From Candidatus Bipolaricaulota bacterium (GTDB lineage Bacteria; Bipolaricaulota; Bipolaricaulia; Bipolaricaulales; Bipolaricaulaceae): a stretch of 64,000 nucleotides of DNA. A program made the position numbers and the translations under genes. Shown here one piece after another: positions 1-7,281 of the stretch; position 1 is the stretch's first letter, and each line of letters opens with the position of its first letter. The notes under the pieces are model-generated. The model saw nothing but the letters and a program-made list of their open reading frames with translations. It was not told the DNA's origin and did no database searches. Where the stretch lies: positions 1-64,000 of the forward strand of contig JAUQPF010000009.1 in the NCBI GenBank assembly GCA_030550535.1. The letters run 5' to 3'.

Positions 1-1754
1 TGGAGCTGGGCTTCCCGCACCAGCCACCGTAGGGTCTTCCCCTCCTTGGTCCAAGCCTCCGCCCGAATCCCTTCGGCCAGAAGCCGCGCAGCCACCTCCT
101 CCGCGTAGGGAATCTCTTTTTCGCTTACGGGAAGCACCACCGCCTGCACCGGTGCAAGCCAAACGGGGAAGGCTCCACCGTAGTGCTCAATAAGGATCCC
201 AAAGAACCGCTCCAAGGACCCAAGGAGCGCCCGATGGATCATGTACGGCCGATGCTCCCGACCGTCAGGGCCCACGAAGGTCATGTCGAAGCGCTCCGGC
301 AAGTTGAAATCGAACTGGATGGTGGTGAGCTGCCAAGGGCGCTTCAGCGAGTCCTGAACCTCAAGGTCGATCTTCGGCCCATAGAAAGCGCCCTCGCCCG
401 CCTTCACCTCGTAGGCCAAACCCTCCCCCTCCACGGCCTGGCGCAAGGCCTCCGTGGCGCGCTCCCAGTCCGCGGGGTTCCCGATGAACTTCTCCGGCCG
501 GGTGGAGAGGTAAGCAGTGAACTCGGTGAACCCAAAGGCCCTCAGAATGTACAGGGCAAAGCGCAAGACGTTTTTGATCTCTTCCTCCACCTGATCCGGT
601 CGACAGATGATGTGCGCGTCGTCCTGGGTAAACCCACGCACCCTAAGGAGCCCGTGCAGAACGCCCGAGCGCTCGAAACGGTAAACGGTGCCAAGCTCGC
701 AATACCGAATGGGAAGCTCCCGATAGGACCGGGTCTTCGTCTTGTAGATGGCGATGTGGAAGGGGCAGTTCATGGGCTTCAGGAAGAACTCCTGGCCCTC
801 AATAACAATGGGGGCATACATGCTCTCACGGTAGAAATCGAGGTGCCCGGAGGTCTGCCAAAGCCGACTCCGCCCGATATGGGGGGTGTAGACGAGCTGG
901 TAGCCCGCCCTATAGTGCTCGGCCACCCAGAAATCCTCGATGATGCGGCGAACACGGGCACCCTTAGGATGCCAAAGGACGAGCCCCGCCCCGATCATGT
1001 CGTTTTGGATGGAGAAAAGGTCAAGCTGCGGGCCAAGGACGCGGTGGTCACGCCGGCGCGCTTCCTCCCGCCATTTCAGGTACTTTTCCAGCTCCTCCGC
1101 GGTGGGAAAGGCCGTGCCATAGACGCGGGTGAGCATGTCCCGGTTGGGATCCCCGCGCCAATAGGCGCCCGCGAGGTCCAAGAGCTTGAAGTGGCGCACG
1201 AGACCGGTGGAGGGAAGGTGGGGGCCGCGGCAGAGGTCCAGGAACTCGCCCTGGCGATAAAACGAGATCCTCTCCCCTGGGATCTCCGCGAGGAGCTCAA
1301 GCTTATAATCCTCGCCGCGTTCCTTAAGAATCCGTTCGGCCTCAGCCCTGGGCAACCAGACGCGCTCAAGGGGGAGATCCTCGCCCACGATCTTGCGCAT
1401 CTCCTCTTCAATGCGTGGCAGATCCTCATGGGTGATGGGGCTTGGGAAAAGGAAGTCGTAGTAGAAGCCGTCGGCGATGGCAGGGCCGATGGCCAATTTC
1501 GTCCCGGGGAAGAGGCGCGTCACGGCGTGGGCCAACACATGGGCTGCGGTGTGGCGTAGGACCTCCAAGGCGGGGGGATCGAAGAGCGTGAGGATCCGCG
1601 CCTCACCCTCAGGGGGGACCGGATCCCGAAGGTCCAGAATTTGCCCGTTCCAAAGAGCACCAGCAGCTCCTTTAGCCTGAGGGCCCAAAAGCTCCAGGAA
1701 GGAACCTCCTTGGGCTTCCACTGCCTCTCCGCCGGGAAGGATCACTTTGGCCAT
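1..1754 (-). CDS. thrS: Threonine--tRNA ligase (3' end beyond the window)
   Basis: Class II threonyl-tRNA synthetase, which charges tRNA-Thr in the cytoplasm. Reading the minus strand from the ATG at 1754 gives one open frame of about 584 codons to the window edge. It has an N-terminal TGS domain (about residues 1-60), the editing-domain motif HTAAHVLAH (68-76) with a later DLCRGPHLPS, the catalytic zinc-site segment MNCPFH, motif 2 around RYCELGTVYRFE and motif 3 RALLGSLERFFG. The start of the anticodon-binding domain (APVQAVVLPVSE) is visible, so only the last few dozen residues are missing. A GGGGGTGG stretch before the ATG can serve as ribosome binding site. It lies downstream of dciA with its own promoter. 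Identification is certain; the C-terminus is unseen. Confidence 0.97.
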   Translation of the reverse strand, partial: MAKVILPGGEAVEAQGGSFLELLGPQAKGAAGALWNGQILDLRDPVPPEGEARILTLFDPPALEVLRHTAAHVLAHAVTRLFPGTKLAIGPAIADGFYYDFLFPSPITHEDLPRIEEEMRKIVGEDLPLERVWLPRAEAERILKERGEDYKLELLAEIPGERISFYRQGEFLDLCRGPHLPSTGLVRHFKLLDLAGAYWRGDPNRDMLTRVYGTAFPTAEELEKYLKWREEARRRDHRVLGPQLDLFSIQNDMIGAGLVLWHPKGARVRRIIEDFWVAEHYRAGYQLVYTPHIGRSRLWQTSGHLDFYRESMYAPIVIEGQEFFLKPMNCPFHIAIYKTKTRSYRELPIRYCELGTVYRFERSGVLHGLLRVRGFTQDDAHIICRPDQVEEEIKNVLRFALYILRAFGFTEFTAYLSTRPEKFIGNPADWERATEALRQAVEGEGLAYEVKAGEGAFYGPKIDLEVQDSLKRPWQLTTIQFDFNLPERFDMTFVGPDGREHRPYMIHRALLGSLERFFGILIEHYGGAFPVWLAPVQAVVLPVSEKEIPYAEEVAARLLAEGIRAEAWTKEGKTLRWLVREAQL

Positions 1755-1781
1755 GGCTGCCACCCCCACAACGAGACACGA

Positions 1782-1810
1782 ACGATAGCCATGAGGCCGA
1801 GTCTGAGCAA
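1782..1810 (-). promoter_or_regulatory. Promoter of thrS
   Basis: On the minus strand a -35 TTGCTC (1805-1810) and a -10 TATCGT (1782-1787) are separated by 17 nt. This predicts transcription starting near 1775 and a leader of about 20 nt before the thrS ATG. It sits in the 61-nt gap after dciA. Confidence 0.55.
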
Positions 1811-1815
1811 GACCG

Positions 1816-2322
1816 CTAAAGACGCAGCCGACACAGAGGGCACCGCTCCTCTTGTCCAAGAAAGGCCGCACCGCAGACAGGACAACGGTGGCCTCCCAAG
1901 CGAAGGATCGTGGCCTCCTGGGCGAGCACGGTGGCCAGGGCGCGCACCAGGCGGTTGCGCACTTCCGGAGCGAGGTCTTCAGGGATCATCTCCTCCGCCC
2001 GGTTCAACTCGACAGGACCGGGCTCGACAGGCGGGAGCTGCCTTTCCTTCGCCGCCGGGATCAAGTGAAAGCGGAAGTCCCTCACGCGACTTTTGGGGGC
2101 GTGCTGCGCCAACCTTTGCAGAAGTTCCTCCTTCCACAGGCGAAGCTCGGTGGCCACCACCGGGCTGGCCACAGCCAGATGCAGGACGCCGTCCTCCACG
2201 TGGAGGGGACGAGCCAGGCGGGCCAGGTTCTCCCCCACCACGCTCCTCCAGCGCAGCACCGCTTGCTGCTCCTCCCAGCCGGGTCCCAGGCGAAGCGTTT
2301 CCCACAGATCGTTCCGGTTCAT
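1816..2322 (-). CDS. dciA: DciA (DUF721) replicative-helicase loader with a C-terminal zinc ribbon
   Basis: 168-residue protein. The central part matches DUF721/DciA: a W-R-x-V-V-G-E core, a GVLHLAVASPVVATELRLWK segment and a leucine-rich helix. DciA proteins help load the DnaB helicase at origins in the many bacteria that lack DnaC. The C-terminus adds two cysteine pairs, CPVC and CPLC, that would form a small zinc ribbon. I chose the ATG at 2322 (MNRNDLWETL) because the longer frame runs into the DnaA-box region and its extra residues are low-complexity. The gene lies beside dnaA and oriC in the same orientation, which fits a replication role. The zinc ribbon's function is unknown. Confidence 0.8.
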   Translation of the reverse strand: MNRNDLWETLRLGPGWEEQQAVLRWRSVVGENLARLARPLHVEDGVLHLAVASPVVATELRLWKEELLQRLAQHAPKSRVRDFRFHLIPAAKERQLPPVEPGPVELNRAEEMIPEDLAPEVRNRLVRALATVLAQEATILRLGGHRCPVCGAAFLGQEERCPLCRLRL

Positions 2323-2578
2323 TTCCGCTTGTTCTTGGGAAAAGTTGTAGGGGCAACGGCTCGGTTGTGGATAAGTCGGGGCGAGAGGCACCGGAAGGCC
2401 CCCCGGGCCTGTGGATAACTCGGGGGACATCCTGTGGATAAGTGGGGAACGGCAGGGGAAATCAGTTGGGGACAGGCGTTACTGGCACTTGTCCCCACCC
2501 GTTTTCCCCAGGCTTTCCGGACTTGTCCACAGGCCATGGCCAGGTTTTCCCCAGGGTTATCCACAGGGGGCTGTGGAT
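2323..2578. other. Origin of replication (oriC) with DnaA boxes
   Basis: The intergenic stretch between dnaA and dciA holds three exact boxes in reverse orientation (TGTGGATAA at 2366-2374, 2410-2418, 2433-2441), one exact forward box (TTATCCACA at 2557-2565) and one forward box with a single mismatch (TTGTCCACA at 2523-2531). A weaker TGTGGATTC lies at 2572-2580. The three left boxes and two right boxes face opposite ways, leaving 81 bp between the groups. Clustered DnaA boxes next to dnaA are the standard mark of a bacterial origin. No clear AT-rich unwinding element is visible inside the stretch. Confidence 0.9.
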
Positions 2579-3913
2579 TCACCGGCTGTACTTGGCGAGC
2601 AAACGGCCCTTAAGGTCATCGATCTCCGCGCGCAGAAGCGGGGCGTCCCGCAAGAGCTCTTGCACCTTTTGATAGGCGTGCATGGCGGTGGTGTGGTCGC
2701 GGCCGCCGAAGGCCTTCCCCAGCGCAGGGAAGGAGGTGTCCGTGAGCTCCCGAGCCAGGTAGATCGCGATCTGGCGGGCAAAGGCCACCTCCTTCCTCCG
2801 GGAGGGGCCGTCCAGCTCCTCCAGAGGAACCTTGTAATACGCGGCCACCTCTTCCTTTATGGCTTGGATGGTGAGCTTCTGCGGACGCTCCTCTTTGGGG
2901 AGGATCGTCTCCAGCACCGCGGGGGTGAGGGGGCCCTGCCCCAGCTCCAAATAGGCGATGACCCGGATCAACGCGCCCTCCAGGTCGCGCACGTTGGAGG
3001 TGATGCGGGAGGCGATCAGCTCGAGGATGGTGTCGGGGACGGTCACCCCTCGGCGGCGGGCCTTCTCCCGCAGGATGGCCATGCGCGTCTCGAGGTCCGG
3101 GGGCTGGATGTCCACCACCAACCCCCAGCGGAACCGGGAGATCAGGCGGTCTTGAAGCCCTTGCAGCTCCTCCGGTGGGCGATCCGAGGAAAGCACGATC
3201 TGCTTGCTGTTCCCGTAGAGCTCGTTGAACGTGTGGAAGAGCTCCTCCTGAGTTCCCTCCTTATTGCGCAGGAAGTGCACGTCGTCGATGAGGAGGACGT
3301 CCACCGTGCGGTAGCGGGAGCGGAATTGATCGGTGGTGTTGGCCCCGATGGCCTGGATGAGCTCGATGGTGAACCGCTCGGAAGTGGTGTAGGCCACGGT
3401 CAGGTTGGTGTGGGCCTTGAGGACGTGGTTACCAATGGCCTGGAGGAGGTGGGTTTTCCCTAGGCCCACCTTCCCGTAGATGAAGAGGGGGTTATAGGCG
3501 CGGGCGGGGGCGTTGGCCACGGCCTGGGCGGCGGCAAAGGCAAGGTCCGAGTTCTTCCCGCGCACGAAGGTTTCGAAGGTGTACTCCGGGTTGAGGGGGA
3601 GAGAGCCCACGTACCGCCGGGCGTAGGGCGGCTCCGCCACCGGAGGGGGTATAGGCGGCTCCAAATGGGGGACGACTTCCACCCGCCAGGGCACGGGCTT
3701 GCCCACGGCTTCCGCGAAAAGTCGGTTCAAAAGCTCTTGGTACTTTTGCTCGATGGCGAGCTTGGTGAAGGAGGAGGGGACTTCCAGGATGAGTTCCTCG
3801 CCGTTGGCGCGGGCCCGCACCGCGGAAAACCAGGCCGCGAAGCTCGTGGGGGGGATCTCTTCGGCCAGGTCCGCCCGCACCCGGGCCCAAATCTCCTCCA
3901 AGGGCTGACCCAT
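2579..3913 (-). CDS. dnaA: Chromosomal replication initiator DnaA
   Basis: 444 residues, the usual length. Domain I (about 1-80) contains the PTSFAAWF helix region; a proline-rich linker follows (about 86-98). The AAA+ domain has Walker A GKVGLGKTH (147-155), Walker B LLIDDVH (207-213) and the arginine-finger region SRFRWGL (259-265). The C-terminal helix-turn-helix carries the DnaA signature (RKEVAFARQIAIYLAREL followed by GGRDHTT), which binds the boxes just downstream. The start codon lies only 13 nt after the 3' end of tRNA-Phe with no promoter or Shine-Dalgarno in the gap, so expression probably depends on read-through from the tRNA operon. The gene reads into oriC. Confidence 0.98.
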   Translation of the reverse strand: MGQPLEEIWARVRADLAEEIPPTSFAAWFSAVRARANGEELILEVPSSFTKLAIEQKYQELLNRLFAEAVGKPVPWRVEVVPHLEPPIPPPVAEPPYARRYVGSLPLNPEYTFETFVRGKNSDLAFAAAQAVANAPARAYNPLFIYGKVGLGKTHLLQAIGNHVLKAHTNLTVAYTTSERFTIELIQAIGANTTDQFRSRYRTVDVLLIDDVHFLRNKEGTQEELFHTFNELYGNSKQIVLSSDRPPEELQGLQDRLISRFRWGLVVDIQPPDLETRMAILREKARRRGVTVPDTILELIASRITSNVRDLEGALIRVIAYLELGQGPLTPAVLETILPKEERPQKLTIQAIKEEVAAYYKVPLEELDGPSRRKEVAFARQIAIYLARELTDTSFPALGKAFGGRDHTTAMHAYQKVQELLRDAPLLRAEIDDLKGRLLAKYSR

Positions 3914-3926
3914 CGCAAAAGGGAAA

Positions 3927-3999
3927 TGGCGAGGCCCAGAGTCGAACTGGGGACACCCCGGTTTTCAGCCGGGTGCTCTACCACCTGAGCTACCTCGCC
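3927..3999 (-). tRNA. tRNA-Phe (GAA)
   Basis: 73-nt cloverleaf with acceptor GGCGAGG/CCTCGCC, anticodon arm CCCGG-CTGAAAA-CCGGG, T-loop TTCGACT and discriminator A. No encoded CCA. It is the last tRNA of the cluster; the dnaA start codon follows 13 nt later, and its 5' end abuts the encoded CCA of tRNA-Asp. Confidence 0.96.
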
Positions 4000-4002
4000 T
4001 GG

Positions 4003-4078
4003 CGGGGACGACGGGATTTGAACCCGCGATCTCCGGAGTGACAATCCGGTGTGTTAGTCCGGGCTACACCACGTCCCC
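4003..4078 (-). tRNA. tRNA-Asp (GTC)
   Basis: 76-nt cloverleaf with acceptor GGGGACG/CGTCCCC, anticodon arm CCGGA-TTGTCAC-TCCGG, T-loop TTCAAAT and discriminator G. It is followed directly by CCA (4000-4002), the only tRNA of the six with an encoded CCA end. Confidence 0.95.
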
Positions 4079-4121
4079 GCGCGCCGCATTTTACCCGGGT
4101 GGGCCCGGGCCGGCCAAGCTC

Positions 4122-4193
4122 TGGGCGAGAGAGGATTCGAACCTCTGGCCTTCCGGATGTAAGCCGGATGCTCTGCCCCTGAGCTACTCGCCC
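4122..4193 (-). tRNA. tRNA-Val (TAC)
   Basis: 72-nt cloverleaf: acceptor GGGCGAG/CTCGCCC, D-stem GCTC/GAGC, anticodon arm TCCGG-CTTACAT-CCGGA, T-loop TTCGAAT, discriminator A. No encoded CCA. Confidence 0.95.
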
Positions 4194-4195
4194 TC

Positions 4196-4270
4196 TGTCC
4201 CCGGGGGGATTCGAACCCCCGTTTCCGGATTGAAAGCCCGGTGTCCTGGGCCAGCCTAGACGACGGGGAC
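4196..4270 (-). tRNA. tRNA-Glu (TTC)
   Basis: 75-nt cloverleaf: acceptor GTCCCCG/CGGGGAC, D-stem GTCT/GGAC, anticodon arm CCGGG-CTTTCAA-TCCGG, T-stem GGGGG/CCCCC with loop TTCGAAT, discriminator A. No encoded CCA; only 2 nt separate it from tRNA-Val. Confidence 0.95.
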
Positions 4271-4274
4271 GGGG

Positions 4275-4347
4275 TGGGTCGTGCAGGAATCGAACCTGCG
4301 GCCCCCGGCTTAAAAGGCCGGTGCTCTACCGACTGAGCTAACGACCC
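4275..4347 (-). tRNA. tRNA-Lys (TTT)
   Basis: 73-nt cloverleaf: acceptor GGGTCGT/ACGACCC, D-stem GCTC/GAGC, anticodon arm CCGGC-CTTTTAA-GCCGG, T-arm GCAGG-TTCGATT-CCTGC, discriminator A. No encoded CCA. Confidence 0.96.
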
Positions 4348-4361
4348 CCAAAGAGAGGAAA

Positions 4362-4434
4362 TGGGCCGTGGAGGACTCGAACCCCCAACCCGCGGATTAA
4401 GAGTCCGCTGCTCTACCGGTTGAGCTAACGGCCC
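4362..4434 (-). tRNA. tRNA-Lys (CTT)
   Basis: 73-nt cloverleaf: acceptor GGGCCGT/ACGGCCC, D-stem GCTC/GAGC, anticodon arm GCGGA-CTCTTAA-TCCGC, T-arm GGGGG-TTCGAGT-CCTCC (one G-T pair), discriminator A. First gene of the tRNA operon; its 5' end lies 6 nt beyond the end of a -10 box. No encoded CCA. Confidence 0.96.
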
Positions 4435-4439
4435 AACCG

Positions 4440-4469
4440 ATCTTAGCGGCCGCGCACTTGGCCTGTCAA
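4440..4469 (-). promoter_or_regulatory. Promoter of the tRNA-dnaA operon
   Basis: Consensus -35 TTGACA (4464-4469) and -10 TAAGAT (4440-4445) with an 18-nt spacer on the minus strand. The usual 6-7 nt to the start site puts +1 at or within about two bases of tRNA-Lys(CTT) G1 (4434), so there may be no 5' leader. It is the strongest promoter match I found in the window. Confidence 0.8.
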
Positions 4470-4477
4470 GGTTCGGG

Positions 4478-4483
4478 TAGAAT
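4478..4483 (+). promoter_or_regulatory. -10 element of rarA (near-leaderless)
   Basis: TAGAAT ends 9 nt before the rarA ATG, so the predicted transcript starts within about three bases of the start codon. No good -35 is visible. It is divergent from, and 9 bp away from, the tRNA operon promoter. Confidence 0.5.
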
Positions 4484-4492
4484 GCCCCTGGG

Positions 4493-5788
4493 ATGGAAGG
4501 GCTTTGGCAGGGCCGCCCCCCGCTGGCGGAAAGGCTCCGCCCCCGGGACCTTTCGGAGGTCGTGGGCCAGCCCCACCTCCTTGGGCCCCAAGGGCCCCTG
4601 CGGGCCCTCATCGAAGGGGGCCTTACGGTTCCCCTCATCTTTTGGGGCCCGCCCGGCACGGGAAAAACCACGGTGGGCCGCATCATCGCCCAGCGCTTCG
4701 GCGCCCGGTTCGTGCAAAAGTCCGCGGCCCTGGCCACGGTCTCCGAAGTCCGTCAGGTCCTGGAGGCCTCGCGGGACCTCTGGCGCCGCACCGGCACACG
4801 CGATCTCCTTTTCCTCGACGAGATCCATCGCTGGAACCGCGCCCAACAGGACGTGCTCCTCTCCTACCTCGAGGAGGGCTCCGTCTACTTCATCGGGGCC
4901 ACCACGGAGAACCCCTCCTTCGTGCTCCGCTCGGCCCTCCTTTCGCGGGCCCAGCTCTTCGTGTTTGAGCCCCTTTCCCCGGAGGACCTGCGGGTGCTTT
5001 TGCGTCGAGCCCTGGTGGATCCCCGGGGCTATAGGGGCCGGGTCTCCCTGACCCCCGAGGCCGAGGAGTTCCTCATCCGCCGGGCGGACGGCGATGCCCG
5101 CCGGCTCCTCAACGCTCTTGAGGCCGCCGTGGCGGCCTTGGGGGAGGGCCCTATCGACCTGCCCCAGCTGCGCAAGATCCTGGGCCGAAAGGCCCTGCAC
5201 TACGACCGCGCCGGCGAGGAGCACTACAACCTCATCTCCGCGCTCCATAAGTCCGTGCGCAACTCCGATGTGGACGCGGCCCTCTATTGGCTTGTGCGGA
5301 TGGTTGAAGCAGGGGAGGACCCGCGGTACATCGCGCGCCGGCTCATCCGCATGGCCTCGGAGGACATCGGGCTTGCGGACCCCTGGGCCCTGGTGCAGGC
5401 CGTGGCCGCGGCCCAGGCCGTGGAGTACGTGGGCCTTCCGGAGGCCGAGCTCGCGCTGGCCCAGGCCGTGGTGTACCTGGCGTTGGCCCCCAAATCCAAC
5501 GCCCTCTACCGCGCGCACCTTTCCGCCCGCGCCGACGTCCAAGAGACCGCCAACGAGCCCGTCCCCTTGCACCTGAGGAACCCCGTGACGGAGGTGATGC
5601 GGGAGCTCGGGTACGGGCGGGGCTACCAGTACGCCCATGATCTCCCGGAGGGGGTGGCGCCCATGCCCTGCCTGCCCCCTGGGCTTCAGGGCCGGGAGTA
5701 CTTCCAGCCCACGGAGCGGGGCTGGGAGGGCTGGATGCGCGAGCGGCTCCGGGAGCTGCGGGCCAGGATCCGGGGGGAAGGGGGATGA
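4493..5788 (+). CDS. rarA: Replication-associated recombination protein RarA (MgsA-type AAA+ ATPase)
   Basis: 431-residue AAA+ protein of the RarA/MgsA/WRNIP1 family, which acts at stalled replication forks and is related to clamp-loader subunits. Visible motifs: Walker A GPPGTGKTT (about 50-58), Walker B FLDEIHRWNRAQQD, sensor 1 GATTENPSF and an arginine-finger region LLSRAQLF. The C-terminal half has the helical tetramerisation segment with GEEHYNLISALHKSVRNSD and SEDIGLADP. Start ATG at 4493 preserves the family N-terminus (LAERLRPRDLSEVVGQ). It overlaps the next gene by 4 nt (ATGA). Confident. Confidence 0.96.
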   Translation: MEGLWQGRPPLAERLRPRDLSEVVGQPHLLGPQGPLRALIEGGLTVPLIFWGPPGTGKTTVGRIIAQRFGARFVQKSAALATVSEVRQVLEASRDLWRRTGTRDLLFLDEIHRWNRAQQDVLLSYLEEGSVYFIGATTENPSFVLRSALLSRAQLFVFEPLSPEDLRVLLRRALVDPRGYRGRVSLTPEAEEFLIRRADGDARRLLNALEAAVAALGEGPIDLPQLRKILGRKALHYDRAGEEHYNLISALHKSVRNSDVDAALYWLVRMVEAGEDPRYIARRLIRMASEDIGLADPWALVQAVAAAQAVEYVGLPEAELALAQAVVYLALAPKSNALYRAHLSARADVQETANEPVPLHLRNPVTEVMRELGYGRGYQYAHDLPEGVAPMPCLPPGLQGREYFQPTERGWEGWMRERLRELRARIRGEGG

Positions 5789-6066
5789 TGCGCATCCAGA
5801 TCCGGCTGTTTGGGGAGTTCCGGGAAGCGGTGGGCCAAGGTAGCGTGGTTTTGGAGCTTCCCCTTGGGGCCGATTGTCTTCAGGCCCTGCGGGAGCTTGC
5901 GGCCCGCCACCCGCGCCTGGGCCCCCTCCTCTTCGCTGGGGAAAACGTGCGCGACCACATCCATGTTTTTCTGAACGGGCAAAACGTGAACAACCTGGAC
6001 GGCTTGGCCACCAAACTCGCGGACGGCGATGTGCTGACCTTCTTCACCCCCATAAGCGGGGGCTGA
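5785..6066 (+). CDS. MoaD/ThiS-family ubiquitin-like sulfur-carrier protein
   Basis: 93-residue beta-grasp protein ending in Gly-Gly (TPISGG), the mark of MoaD/ThiS sulfur carriers, whose C-terminal glycine is adenylated and thiocarboxylated. The N-terminus (IQIRLFGEFREAVG) and the NGQNVNNLDGLATKLADGD segment are typical of MoaD-like proteins. It overlaps the end of rarA by 4 nt and so depends on its transcript. No E1-like activating enzyme or molybdopterin gene is visible here, so I cannot say whether it serves molybdenum cofactor, thiamin, tRNA thiolation or another pathway. A short inverted repeat at its end (6059-6064 with 6073-6078) lacks a T tract. Confidence 0.85.
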   Translation: MMRIQIRLFGEFREAVGQGSVVLELPLGADCLQALRELAARHPRLGPLLFAGENVRDHIHVFLNGQNVNNLDGLATKLADGDVLTFFTPISGG

Positions 6067-6068
6067 AG

Positions 6069-6097
6069 TTGCAGCCCCGTCCAAGGGGCGGTATCTT
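6069..6097 (+). promoter_or_regulatory. Promoter of the MalK-type ATPase gene
   Basis: -35 TTGCAG (6069-6074) and -10 TATCTT (6092-6097) with a 17-nt spacer, followed by TAAGGAGG before the ATG at 6127. A 6-bp inverted repeat (6059-6064/6073-6078) overlaps the -35 box. Confidence 0.55.
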
Positions 6098-6126
6098 GCG
6101 CCCAGCGCGGGCGTAAGGAGGCGGGG

Positions 6127-7230
6127 ATGGCGGAAGTCCTGCTCAAGGAAGTGACCAAGAAGTTTGGAAATTTCGTGGCCGTGAACAAGGTCTCCCTTGA
6201 GGTCAAGGACGGCGAATTCGTGGTGCTGGTGGGGCCCTCGGGCTGCGGCAAGACCACGACCCTCCGGATGATCGCGGGGCTGGAGGAGGTCACGGAGGGC
6301 GAGATCTACATCGGCGGGCGCCTGGTGAACGACGTCCCCCCTAAGGACCGGGACATCGCCATGGTTTTCCAGAACTACGCCCTTTACCCGCACATGGACG
6401 TCTACAACAACATGGCCTTCGGCCTCAAGCTCCGCAAAGTCCCCAAGAAGGAGATCGACCGGCGGGTGCGGGAGGTCGCGGAGATGCTGGGGATCGCCGA
6501 TAAACTCCGGGCCAAGCCCCGGGAGCTTTCGGGCGGACAGCGCCAGCGCGTGGCCCTGGGCCGGGCCATCGTGCGCAACCCCAAGGTCTTCCTGTTCGAT
6601 GAGCCCCTCTCCAACCTGGACGCGAAGCTCCGGGTGCGCATGCGTGCCGAACTCCAGGAGCTCCACCAAAGGCTCAAGACCACCTCCATCTACGTGACCC
6701 ACGACCAGGTGGAGGCCATGACCCTTGGGCATCGCATCGCGGTGATGAAGGACGGTCAGGTCCTCCAGTACGAGAGCCCCCGGGTGATCTACGACCAGCC
6801 GGCCAACATGTTCGTGGCCGGGTTCATCGGCTCCCCGCCCATGAACTTCGTGCCGGCACGCCTCCTGGAGGAGAACGGCCGGGTGTGGCTTCAGGGCCGA
6901 GGGTTCAAGCTCTGGGTGCCCCCGGACAAGGTGACGCCGGAGGTGCGGCGCTACCTCGGCCAGGAGGTGGTGTTCGGCATCCGCCCCGAGGACATCCGTA
7001 CTTTGGACACGGTGCGCGAGCTCGTGGAGGGCCGGACGTTCCAGGGCCGGGTCAAGGTGCGCGAGGCCCTTGGGGACGAGCTCATCGTTTACGCCGACGT
7101 CGCGGGCGACGAGATCGTGGCCAAGCTCGATCCGCGCCTTCCCATCTCCCCGGGCCAGGAGGTCACCTTCGTGGCCCTGCTTGAGCACATGCACCTTTTC
7201 GACAAGGACACGGAGAGAGCGATCCTTTAA
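6127..7230 (+). CDS. Carbohydrate ABC transporter ATP-binding protein (MalK/UgpC/MsmX family), orphan
   Basis: 367-residue ATPase: Walker A GPSGCGKTT (about 37-45), Q-loop FQNYALYPHM, signature LSGGQRQRVALGRAI, Walker B VFLFDEPLSNLDAKL and H-loop VTHDQ, then C-terminal TOBE/MOP regulatory domains (about 240-367). This architecture drives uptake of maltose, oligosaccharides or glycerol-3-phosphate. No permease or binding-protein gene is adjacent, so it may be a shared ATPase like MsmX that energises several sugar importers; that is inference. It has its own promoter, a good AAGGAGG site and a strong terminator behind it. Confidence 0.93.
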   Translation: MAEVLLKEVTKKFGNFVAVNKVSLEVKDGEFVVLVGPSGCGKTTTLRMIAGLEEVTEGEIYIGGRLVNDVPPKDRDIAMVFQNYALYPHMDVYNNMAFGLKLRKVPKKEIDRRVREVAEMLGIADKLRAKPRELSGGQRQRVALGRAIVRNPKVFLFDEPLSNLDAKLRVRMRAELQELHQRLKTTSIYVTHDQVEAMTLGHRIAVMKDGQVLQYESPRVIYDQPANMFVAGFIGSPPMNFVPARLLEENGRVWLQGRGFKLWVPPDKVTPEVRRYLGQEVVFGIRPEDIRTLDTVRELVEGRTFQGRVKVREALGDELIVYADVAGDEIVAKLDPRLPISPGQEVTFVALLEHMHLFDKDTERAIL

Positions 7231-7250
7231 GTCGGCAAGGAGGCACAAAG

Positions 7251-7278
7251 AAAGGGCGGGCTTTGGCCCGCCCTTTTT
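7251..7278. terminator. Bidirectional rho-independent terminator
   Basis: An 11-bp perfect stem (7251-7261 with 7266-7276), 4-nt loop, T run on the plus side and an A-rich flank that gives TTTCTTT on the minus side. It lies between the convergent MalK-type ATPase and aminotransferase genes and can serve both. Confidence 0.9.
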
Positions 7279-7281
7279 CGT

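Noticed and set aside
183-1559. Long plus-strand open frame of 458 codons
   Set aside because: It is antisense to thrS, whose minus-strand translation is unmistakable; GC-rich DNA leaves many such frames open.
1755-1815. Possible T-box leader for thrS
   Set aside because: The gap is only 61 nt and a promoter occupies half of it; no room for the T-box stems or specifier loop.
3927-4434. tRNA cluster as an integration site
   Set aside because: No integrase, direct repeat of a tRNA 3' end or mobile gene is visible around it.
6059-6078. Hairpin after the MoaD-like gene as a terminator
   Set aside because: The 6-bp stem has no T tract and overlaps a promoter -35, so a terminator role is not supported.
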